Assembly: GCF_021155765.1 (NCBI RefSeq)
Contig: NC_060110.1
Span: forward strand, 23,830,001-23,894,000
DNA: 64,000 nt
From: Diprion similis
Taxonomy: Eukaryota > Arthropoda > Insecta > Hymenoptera > Diprionidae
Direction: 5' to 3'
Below, piece after piece: positions 14,601 to 26,600 of the stretch. Positions within the stretch are counted from its first letter, which is position 1. Every line of letters starts with the position of its first letter. The position numbers and the translations under genes were made by a program. The notes beneath the pieces are model-generated. The model did no database searches. It was given only the letters and a program-made list of their open reading frames with translations, and was not told where the DNA came from.

Positions 14601-17600
14601 TAGGACGGTATAGAAAGCTTGCTGGTATTTCAACTTCGACGAAAAAAAAACGAGACGGTCATTGACCTAATTTATTTTCACGCTTTTTTAATCGCCAATA
14701 CACTGATTGGTATACAAGGTGATATACGTATATAAACGACACTCGTGATGCGTGATTTGTATAGACATTTGCCCGTTATTGAAACGAAATGCATGTATAG
14801 TATTATACAATCTTTTTCTGCATTATTACCACATCTTTAGGATACCAATTCAAGCTTTCTACTATGTGTACATATATTTCAACTCATCAAAATGTTCGAA
14901 TCTTAATCCCCCCGATATGTAGTATGAACGACGTATGTATCTCGTATGACGTCACAAACATCCGCAAGTTTTCAATCCTGCGCCAGGTTGGTAATGCAGG
15001 GAACAACTATAATCGACGTAGCCTTCGTCTTTTGACAATACCGGAGAAAAAATTCTGCTAAATTTTTCCGTAAAAGTCGAGTTAATGTTCAGTTCCAATA
15101 ATAGATCTCTTATTTGGTTGGTTACGATGTCATATTTTCCGCAGACATTCAAACCGCATTTGGGACTTTCGGTTATGGTGTTGACCAACTTCGTTCGAGT
15201 AGCCGAAAACAGTTAGGAAAGACCGAAAAGCCCTTGGGAAACCCAAGATGCAACACGCATGCGACGTCGGACTATCGCTTTAGAATATTTTAACCAATCA
15301 ACTCAGCTGCCACGCATCGAGCTTTTCGTCGTTCCTGGACTGGCAAATCAGCGGGCAGCAGACAGGCGATGAGTACGAACGACGGGAGGCGGCGATGGAG
15401 AAGAAGGAATTGGAGTGGGAGACGGAAGTTGTACTGCCCGTCTTGACCCGTAGCTGTTGAAGAAAGACGGGGGGGGAGGTTCACATTCAACCTTGTCGTA
15501 GACTGCAGGAGAAACCTGACTTAAATTTAGACCTCATTGTATACCATTGATCTTTATTTCACCTTATGATTCTTGACGAGAACACGATAACTGTTACGGA
15601 CAATTTCTATGAAGCTGAGCTAGCGGCAAAACCTTTTAAACTGTTTAAATTGAAAAAATGTGGTTCAGTTTTGTCCTTATTATTCTATAAAAGTATCAGG
15701 GGTTCAAAGTATTTCACAAAATCGTTATTTCTGGACTTTACTATAATATTATTCAAATTAACGTTATAAAACGTTTTGCTGCTAATTCGAGCTGCTAGCT
15801 TCAGGCTCCTCGAAATTTTGGTAAAGCTGATGCATTTCAATGAATATTTTCGTCTGACGTATATCTACCTTCTGATTTTTCCTTCGGTATGACAAACAAG
15901 TCAAAGACTATCCGTAATCACCGGGTAATAACCCACCGAATCCAAAGGCTAGAAATGAAGTGCGTCTGTCGTCGCTTCGTCTCGTTCTCCCGCCTCTTAT
16001 GTAACTTGAAATAATAAAACAGCGAGTAAAACAGAATAACCTTAAGCTTGGTGCACACTGTAAGTTGTTTTTTTTCAACTATGTGTAGGATGCTTCTTTG
16101 GCGATTATTATCTCGATGTTTTACTTCATTGGAAGACGAGGTGAAGAATGTATGTTGGGATTGATATTATTGTGGTAGGTTTTTTGGTTTCTCATTTTTA
16201 GTCTATATGCCAAAATCAAGTATACTATATGAAGTTTCTGTCGTCACACTTCCGGAGTGATCGTGAACTAAAACTTCTGTGTATTAACAGCGATCGGCGG
16301 TCTTCCAATGCACTGCCTTTGGACTGGTTCGACAAGTTTCAAGTGAACTTACCACTTCATAATTATATGTTGCAACTTAAGCATGATGTAACAGCAGAGA
16401 GCTCAAGATGTATGTAAAAAGACAGCTATATAACGCGTTTGTCGATGTGAGCATTTGTGCGGACAGCCGTGACACCTGCGACCTTTATGGTAATATGAAA
16501 AATCCTGACGCGTTTTATGTTGACACTGTCTCTTATATTATGCTTTGATCGTCGTATCATTGGAATTTTGAGAAAATTTAATCGATGCGAAACCTTCGAG
16601 CAGCACTCGAAATTACAAAACTTATCAATCTGTATATGCGTACGGGGATCATTGTAAATTAATGAAAAGATCTTCGTGACTAATGACACATCGATACATC
16701 ATATTCTACGCTCGAAGATGTCAAATTAATAATTTGCTCATCACCCCCTTCATATGTGCCGGTAGATGTGCATAATATATTTGATTGTGGATCTGGATAG
16801 GGAAGGATACAAAATTTTTATCTAGAATATGGACAATATAATAGTTAGGTGATTTTTTTCATGATTTTCATTAATGGTTCGATTTTCTCAGTCAATAATT
16901 CAAATTCCACAACAAGCACGGATAAGATAAGGTAGATGCTAAACGAATTTTTACCAAGTCCATTGAAATAATTCAGGGGATGCTACAGTCAGTCCTTAAC
17001 GACTACGTTTTTAAATATTTCCTATATTTTAGCTATAATCAGAGGTTTTGCATATCGTAATGAAAAAACTTCATGATGGCCGTATTCTACATGCAATTTC
17101 GAACACAAAAACATATCAATACGTTTTGGCTTTAACTCAGTCGATAAGAACTGATTGTAGCATCCTTTTAATGTGAATATGTGACCGGTTGACTATGACT
17201 TCAATGAAAATTTAAACAAAAACCTGTTAGTTCGATGCTATTTATTGTAGGTAGGCTTGGAAATGGCGATTAAAGTACGCAGGTGCAGATTTTCCGGTAC
17301 ACGATAATGATATACTTATGTCAGTTTGAAAGATCCTCGAGATGCACACTTTGGTATGAATTCCCTTCAATCACATGCCATGTCTCTTCCTCCGAGCAAA
17401 CTATGTCCCTGCATTCGTCAATATTTTAACGATTAGTGACTTTCATGTTATACGTAATTTCGTGACGATGGACTTTGCCGTACTTGGATCTTGGACATAG
17501 GACCTTTGGAACGACTTTGGATCTCTGACCTTTGCATGAAAAGATGCTAATTTGGTCTTGTTTATTAACAAGTGTGTAGTAGAGTAAAGTTTCCACAGTG

Positions 17601-20600
17601 AAGGGAGCTTCATACTCTGTACGTTCAGAGGCTCGTTTCAATCGACGTAGAATGACTTGCATATTTCGTACATATGTAGAAATATTTCACAACTATGCGG
17701 ATTTTCTTGATTCTCGTTATTCCAAATCTCTGACAAATTTTCTTCGACGCATATTCGCGGGAAAAGAGATCATCAGATCGAAATATGAGGCTTCAGGGCT
17801 ACAAGATGAGTGCAAACGTTGCTAATGCTGCGCAAGGTCCTGTATGCCTACAGTAGATAATAACTTGGCGAACCTGATGTCGCAAAAGGTTCGTGCGTGA
17901 CTGTTTGTTAGCAGTTAAAGCAGCTGCTTCTTGCAAACATCACCGCTGCTAGAGCGACGGGTATTAGATGGCTTCTGATCATCGGCAAGGCCTTAGTTGT
18001 TATAGCATAACGAACAACATGGGAGATCAGGAGATGATGTGCGTGTATCCATGGACCGTCCTCATAGGCGCGCCCATGCAAGCTGGTTACATAAACGTGC
18101 AAAAACGTACTTGACGAATACGTGGAGTGCATATGTATGGGGTGTCCGGGCAAAATTCGCATGACGAAATAGCGGAGGTCATTTTTTACACTCACATGAC
18201 TACTTTGTTTCAAAGTACTTATACACCCTTCCACCTTTCTACTATTGCACGTATATCTACTTACTTTTGCAGTTACGTAGATATAAACGTTTCGTTTTAC
18301 CTCTACCTCTACAAGCTATACAATTCACGCTTTTAAGCAATGCGCGATTCGAGTTGGGTGGAAACGTGACCTTGAACTTCATTGCTCTATCATTCCTTAG
18401 TGGCCTACCTACGTATTTAATAATAAACATAATCTCTCGACGCCATATTCGGAGTACATACCTGCGCGAAACCACCGAGATGCAATGTTGTCGTGTAATA
18501 CGTGAATTCTGAAAATTCTTGACTTCTCTCAATTATTCTCTCCGCATGCCCGTTTTGTTTCGAAACTTTTTGCTACCTGAATTTTTTTCTTTTACTCCCT
18601 TTTGGAGGCATTATTGAAATCTTAGACTGCGGTTGTCTTCAATTCGGAGAATTAGTGAGACCACAATTATACGTAATTTCTTTCTCTGGGACTTATCAAG
18701 ACAAAATGTCTGTAATTTTAACTAATAACTGCAGTGCCGTCCGATTGAATAACTTATAATTTATCCTTATCGCAAAGTGATTATTACGCTATGGAATATG
18801 GAGTTTACGATAAGTAGTCAGGTGAAATTAGACTAGATAAAACAAAAATCTTGATAATAATACCGACGATGAATTTATATACTTACCGTGGGCCATGCTA
18901 TACTACCAGTTGAGAAAACTGTTCATGCCAAAGTAATTGATTTCTTTGTTTGCTCACTCGCCAATATATTTGCATTGTGAATCGTGAAAATCATGCCTTG
19001 AGTGCTTATTTTGTCATGGTACTATATACATCGTGCGTCAAAAGTTGGTACCTCTAGTGGTATTCACTTAACCACACATGGTTACGTGAATTATTTTCTT
19101 CGTGTGCGAAATAATTATTACCGCGTGCGGAATTAATTTCTGAACGCATGAAAAAGTTTGAATCATGTTTCCGGTTGGTTTGACTATTACGCAACCTGGT
19201 TTAGGATATGAAACGCGTATTTCTGAAATTGTATAACGTTTTCGTTCGTCGTGTGAATTATATAGATATGATAGTACGAATTCAACAAAGGATTCCCTTA
19301 AATAAAAATCAGAGTATTATAGTTCAGAGTGTATAAATACGTCAGAGGCATTCAAGAGTTTCGAAAAAATCTGAATATACGTTATACTTCTTAAAAATAT
19401 ATATTACTAAATTTCAGACAATTATCCTACAGTTGCGAAATAATGATTTTTTCTAGAAGTGAATCGCCATACGTTAACGTTACGAACTTCAATAGAGGCA
19501 TCATACAAAAGTTATCACACCTCCATCTAGGTTATCATGTACCACATCCGTCATCATTTTAAAATTACATTCCGTATATATAACCCGTATTATAGGACAG
19601 TATTTTTATACAGTAAAATCCGGTTATACGACGCAGCGTCCCAATAAATAAATGCGGTGCGAATACTCGAATGACGTCGGTTGAGGTTGCGCAGTTATAC
19701 CCAGTGAAGACAACTTACATTACAATTTCTTACACCCAAATTTTTGCAATCATAAGTAACAAATGCATAAATTAAAGTACGAAGGAATTATACAGGTGAA
19801 AACGAATATCTAAGTATGTGTTAATGAAATTTGACGAGTAGTATCACCTCTGGTGAGCGTCATGAAGTTAGTAACGTTACCGGAACGATGCATGTTTAGG
19901 AAAAATCGCTAACTCTCATCTTTATGACTTTCCGAAATTTAGCAAACCATTATAAACAAAATAGAAACTAATTCTGGAATAGCCAACTGCTTGAAAATCA
20001 TCTTAAAATTGCCCAATAATAATTTTTTCACCTTGATGTATCGTTACCTTAACGTTACTAACTTCAGCCTCATATCCTTTGCGCCTGTTTTCCGGCAACT
20101 GTGGTTACACGGATGCGATTCCCAATAATAATAGTAATCACAACGATGCAGGAATCTTTAATTCACCACGCCATTTCTGACCCTCTCATACCATTTGAGG
20201 GTGCAACAAATAATGCCGTATAAGCGTGAGGTTGAAAATTCACCATTTATTGCAGGTTATGGGGAGGCAGCAGTACATCGTTCGGCCCATGGTGATGGAC
20301 AGCGGAGGCGTCGGAGTCACCGGCGATAATGGCGTGCAGGTTGCCGGCAGCAGCGGCGTCGTCAGCGAGGCGGCCCTCGCCCATGCGCCAACCCTCACAG
20401 AGTCCACCCTCCGAGAACACGGAATCCCCTTGCATCAAGCCATCAGACAGGTACGATCGGTCATTGCAAATCCTTACACGCTTGTTATCCCTTTCAGTCG
20501 CTCATTTTTCAACTTAATAATTTCGCCTGAATTTTGTTACACGGGGGTTTTCAGGATCGCTGATCACGAATTTGAACTCAGAATTTGATCACTTCTGAAT

Positions 20601-23600
20601 CCAAGATGGCGGATCCAATATGGCGGATGTAAAATCGAAAAACTATAAAAATTCGATGATTCTTGCCGAAACTTGTTACTTGCGGGTTTTTGGGGTTATA
20701 CGAAGTAACAAAGATTATTTGAAGTTGTAAATAAACTAGATAAGGCTACGACACATGGAAAACTTTGAGCTTGGACGCTGAGCATCCCACTGTGACCGAA
20801 AGGGTTAATACACCACCACTATCGCTCTAGCGGCCAGTCTCATATTTCATGGTCGATTTACCATATTAGGGGAACTAACCTTTAGGTTATAACTTCAATG
20901 TGTTTCTAGTTATGTCGAAACCTCAATACCTCTACCCATTGCCTCAAAAACAAAACTTGAGAATCTTTATTGCTTTGTTACAGTTTACTGAATTTCAGAT
21001 CATCCTAAAGTTTGAAATTAATAATTCTTTTTCTTCTGACAATGCATTGTTATCCTCACAGACTGCTGCGATCAAACTATCTAGCCAGGAAATATGATTA
21101 CCATGAAATTGGAAAGACTTCAAACAAGTTTAGGCTGATCCAGGGTTCAGGCATCGTCTATAATCAATCGTTCGTAGGAATAACATTTCTTCATACAAGC
21201 ACGGATGATTCTTTGGCAGACCGATAGACCGTTTCTTTTCACAAAATTAGATTTGTAACACAGTTGGTCATTTCTTTTTGTATGTCCAAGGATGAGTTAG
21301 CGCAACGCCAATGTGACGTCACGTTGGCGGTAAGTCAAAAGAGTGACTCATCAAATGAGACCTGGCCCCGTGACCTATGCCTATTATAACTCTTAATCCA
21401 AATCTATATGTCGAATCATTAGTCGGTCAATAGCGGTTTTATTAGCTTTTCCTTTTCTCGTTCTCACATTGGGAAGGATTAGAACCGCAACATTGAACAT
21501 TTGCATTTGGCAGAAGTAATGTTATTGGTTATTATTTGTATAGTAGGTATAGCTTGTATACCTACTCTAATTAGTAATATCTGTGTGACAAATTCTTGTT
21601 AATTTTTCAAAGTAAAGCAATTTTTTACTTTCAAATACATATATGAATGGGATTTCATCTCTCCATCATCCGACATTGTGTATTTGCAAGTACAAATCGA
21701 TTCACAGATTTGTTGAATTGAATTATTTCGTTTTGAACATTGAAATGCAACCTTCAATTGAATTATGAATGGTGGAATGGTTGAATGATCAGATACCGTA
21801 TCACCATGCACCATTGTTTGGTTTTCACTAAGGTTTCAGAGTCAACACACGAATTAATCCTGATCAATAGATTGGAAAAGTTGTATAACATGAGAATAAC
21901 GGCCGCGAGCGTTATAAAGCTTGTAAACCACCGAATGAATAATGTAGTGTTTGTTGTCCACCGTCAATAAAAGAGACAACGCACCACCATTCTTTCACCT
22001 TATAATATGATAGGCTGGAATTCTTAAACTAAGAAAAAATTTACCACACTATGTATAATACAAGTTGAAACTAGAAGGGGATTTTTGCGTACCCTTATAT
22101 AATGTGTTTAGAAATACATAACTATCTCAATGGAATCAACGAACGGTGTAGGTATCATAACGATGTTTATCAAAGAAGTTTGTGATAATGTCTCAAGTGA
22201 GCGTGAAGTTTTGAATTCTTTTGAATTTCAGTCTATAATCGTAGTTTTGTCAGAACAAAACATCATTTCATATTCTGTAGACCAAAACTTGCGTTTCACA
22301 AAATGGGCACTGTATACATAGGTATATGTATACTCCAAACTTTACATTTATTTACTTTTATCTGGATGTCGGTGAAGCCTGTACGAAGGTGTATGCGGGT
22401 AGCAAGGTGCGGTAAGTTTAGCCTAACTTTGAGCACTATAGCGGTAAACGAATGGTTTACACCGTTTACACCTATAGGATGTACTCACACAACTCGCATG
22501 TATTATGCGTTTGCAAACAGAGTACAGGAGTGTCCATGCCATAGGCATATCGACAAATGCTATGCATATTTATAGGTACATACATATTGAAGATGCGGTT
22601 GAGTATGACAACCAGGAACATGTCTTATAGGGGCTAGTCAATAGTCTCATATCAGTAAATACCTCACATATATTTGGTTTATACGCATCTGTATAGGATA
22701 CCCGAAAGTTAAACACAGTTAATGGACCACTTTTTCCATCCATTCAATTGCTACCGCCGTTTCGAGCAGGGAATTCCGGTTCCCTTCTATATATAAACAC
22801 AAGGTGAAATTAAATGTAAGATATAAGATATAAATGGGACAAAATGTTGGATATGATTCATCCTTCTTGCGATATGAACAATAATTAACAATCGTAAGAT
22901 ATAATTATGATTACTTATTTATTTTTTAATCTGTGCAGTTCGAGGGCTGGTGGTCGTCGTTGACATGCGTTGCGGCCGGCAGTTCACCCCGCTTTGTGGT
23001 CGATGGACAGGCCCCGTTGCGGCAATGTCTTCATCCAGAAGCCTGCAACAAGGACCTCGACCTGCCTCCGCAATACACCGTCTTCCATGACCTACGCAAA
23101 GAGTTTGCCACCTGTTACTCATCCCAAGAAGACCTTGCCGCCCTCAGCATACAGGATATGCTACAATGTATCCTTTTATTTCTCGTTCTAAGCACCGCGT
23201 AACTATGATTTAGGAAGTTCAAACCTGATCTGAATTTTGGAGGGGGGAGGGACAATGTATGGAAAACCTGAATCACAGAACTATAGACCTATATTTGGAG
23301 TACACTGAGAAAAATTTCATTTTGTTATTGTTATCGCAAAGGAAATTACAGTAAACTGTGAACTATCGAAGTAACGTTTGAATGTTGTTGAATTGCAGGA
23401 AAATGTAGTACGTAATACAACTAACCGTATATGTATACATACTAAATTTTTTGGAAATTGAACAAAGACCTGTTCGTTTAGTTTGTTACATTTTTTTTAA
23501 GAAAACAATATGACAGGTAACCCTTTTATTGCACCAACATCAAATTAAGTCAACAGGCAAAAGAAAATGTACAGTACGATTGATAATATCAAAAATAAAT

Positions 23601-26600
23601 ATTAACGTGTAATAAATTTTTTGGTTACAGTTACCAAACAAATTTTCGTTTCAATAGTCAGGACCATATTTTTTGCTCTTATATTAAAAAAAATTCAAAT
23701 AATTAAGGATCGTGTACTTGTAACCGTAACTAGAAATTCTTCTCAGTGTGTACAAATATTGGAGAAATATGCATTTGCTGCCATAGTACAGTAATATATC
23801 GTTCGTTTATCGCATATGTGCTTCCAATAAGGCGTATGCTGTGTTCACGGTGCATGTGCCCCCCTCCGCCCCTTTTCTCCTTGCTTGCCACTCATACCTT
23901 CGAGGCTCGAATTACTCGCTGCAGTCGCATAGAAACCAACTCGGCGTTTCTGGATTAATTCTAGGACTTAAGAACGGTTCAACGTTATTATAACGCGCTC
24001 TGGCAGACATTATTATTGTTTATTAGTGAGATGAACATATAGCTATGATAAAATTCCAGAGATTATCTCTCGCCACTGATCTTATAGACGTATATACATA
24101 CATATGCGATACGGTTTGTCCGTCGGGTTTTCGTTTAGTTGGAAACTTCGTTAGGGTTCTTGTGTAGTTTGAAAATCTCAATATCATGCCGAAAACATTG
24201 GCTTCCATTCGTCATATACCTCGGCTAATTAGTAGCAAATCCAATGTTTTTAGGTGCGAATTCATTTTTCATATAACGTCACTTGTCCGTGACGCAGGGT
24301 GCGATTCTATCGAACAGACAAAGTGTACATATCATGTACTTTCGCAACTGATTCCCGGCGTCAACCCTGCCGAGTCATGAGGTTGAAGTTAGTAACGTTA
24401 CTCATATAAAACATACATACATAAACATACTCATATTTTGAAAAATCAACCTCTTGAAAGTAATTTTTCTAAATTTCTATACAATATAAATTCTAACGTT
24501 ACTAACTTCATTCAGCCGCCGATTACCGAACGAATCACACAGAATTCTCTGGTGTGTCAGGTGAACCTCCTTCGAATAGTAAAAGTAGTTTGCTGCAGTG
24601 TACAACAACGTGCATATATATGTATGTACCTGCGAAAGACCTAAGTGTAACCTTATATTACACTGGTGCAGGGCTGCCCCCGGGGGCGCCCAAGTCGTCA
24701 CGTCGTTGGTCGTCTTATACCTACGTAAGTTAGCAAGTACGTAACGGTCGATGCGCATGCGCACTTCATCCGGCCCCTCTGACCGAGTCGAAACCGAGTC
24801 GAAACCGAGTCCCCGACGTGCCCCGATGCCCCGATACGAGCATAAGCGGCGAGCTTGACGGCTAGCGCTCGTTTCTACGTTGTACTTACTTACCACGACG
24901 ACGACGACGGGAACGACGAGGAACCACATTGCCGACATCTGTACATCCGCGCGTTTCTTCATCCTCGTGAGATACCCTGAGATCGGAAGTTTTTTTGTAC
25001 TTTGTATTTTTTTTTTTTTTTTTCGACGATCATAATAAACAAGCGCACGCGCGGCTAAGGAGGAGGAAGAAGCAGAAGAAGAAGAATAAAACGGAAGAAA
25101 GACTGAGAGGGAGGAAGGAAATTATTATACCTGAAAATATACAGCAGAAGTATAATTATCTTATACGAGATTCGACAACAAGTTGTATTCATAACCATAT
25201 GTAATAACAACTACGTTCGTTTGCTACCTGGAATTTTACGTAAGTTGCAAATATTACTACTTACATGTATTTCGAATTTTTATCCGTATTACTTGTGTGG
25301 ATATATACTTATATACGGCGACGCATCTTTTACCGCGATCTACGTATTATGTTCTTTAGTGTTTGATGGTAATTGTTTCAACGTGTAACTGAAATCTGTG
25401 GATTAGTTAGAAAATTATTGAATATACCGATTAGAATAGTCTTGGGGAAAACCAGTAAAATCAGATTCTCCATAGATATGTGGGAAGAGAAATTTTTGCA
25501 TATTCAAGTACGAATACTGCATACTTTATATATTTATTATAAAAATTTACTAGAGTGGCATCGTAATATTTCGAACTGCTTAAAAAATTCTCTTTTTCGC
25601 TTTTTCCTTCAATTTTCGATTCATATCTTTTAATTTTTCCATACTTGCCATTTAGGTGGCGAAATTTGTCTTCTTGATAAAAAAAATTGTTATTTTCAGT
25701 TTTATCGATGCCAGAAATTATAATATAACAAGATAGAGAGAGAGAAAGAGAGACACGTGGCAATCGGAATTATCGTTTATCCGACATAGTTTTCGTTCAT
25801 TAGCGCATGCGTCTGTATTCTTACATCTAAGTATTATAAAATAATATACTTACCTACACAGATTAGCGCAGGTCCGGAGGGACTTAGGGGAAAAGCTTGC
25901 CGAGTGTGATATTATTGGGGGGGCTAATCATGATCTTGTACGGCTATGCGTTGCCTGCGATACGGGTTATTTTCGACACACATTGGAACGGTACCACCTG
26001 TATCATCAGTTCATGCATCTGTCACCCACCTGCGTCTTGCCATTGATATCTAGGTAATGTTAAGAAGCGATTAAGTCGCAGCGATTCGGGTAAGAATAGA
26101 ACTGTAGGAAGATTTTTTATTCCGTATGAAACCCCGTAGGGTTATTATAACAATTAAGCCTTCATCATTTTATAATGTCATATATTCTTTAATACGATTA
26201 GGCAAAAAAAATTTTGTACCGATCTTTGGATCACATTAACACACATCGCCGATATAATTTTTCGAACAGAAGTTTGAAGTATCATCCTGGATTTCCAACT
26301 TTGAGCAGTCGTGCAATGATAATACACATACATACATGCGTAACAAACACGTTTCACAACTCGAGATCACTTCAGTGTTGTGAATCATCTGAATACGAGT
26401 GCCTGTAGATAATAAGATAGTAAATTTAAAGTATCGATGCCTCGGATTATGTATACACGAGGAAGATTAACAAACGATATAATCAACTTTCGATTTGCTG
26501 TCCCAAAAGATTTTCCATAATGGCGTCGTCTGAGTATGCCATTGTTCGTTTATCTGTCATCAGATAAGATTTTATTTGATTTCTTTGATTGAAATTAATC

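Larger units (their letters stand above)
11638..20255 (+). other. fus intron 1 (8.6 kb)
   Basis: No further fusilli exon was found. It holds an ATGTT pentanucleotide array near its start, a family B element (12425-12605), family A copies near 19395-19505 and 19861-20073, and a GC-rich patch at 14950-15490 with open frames on both strands (see findings). Perfect CRE motif TGACGTCA at 14947. A pogo-like end CAGTAAAATCCGGTTATACG lies at about 19613. Confidence 0.7.

Noticed and set aside
24477-24893. Remainder of the 161-codon minus-strand frame after 24893
   Set aside because: A strong donor at 24893 would end the exon, and the rest overlaps a TIR element and reads like translated intron.
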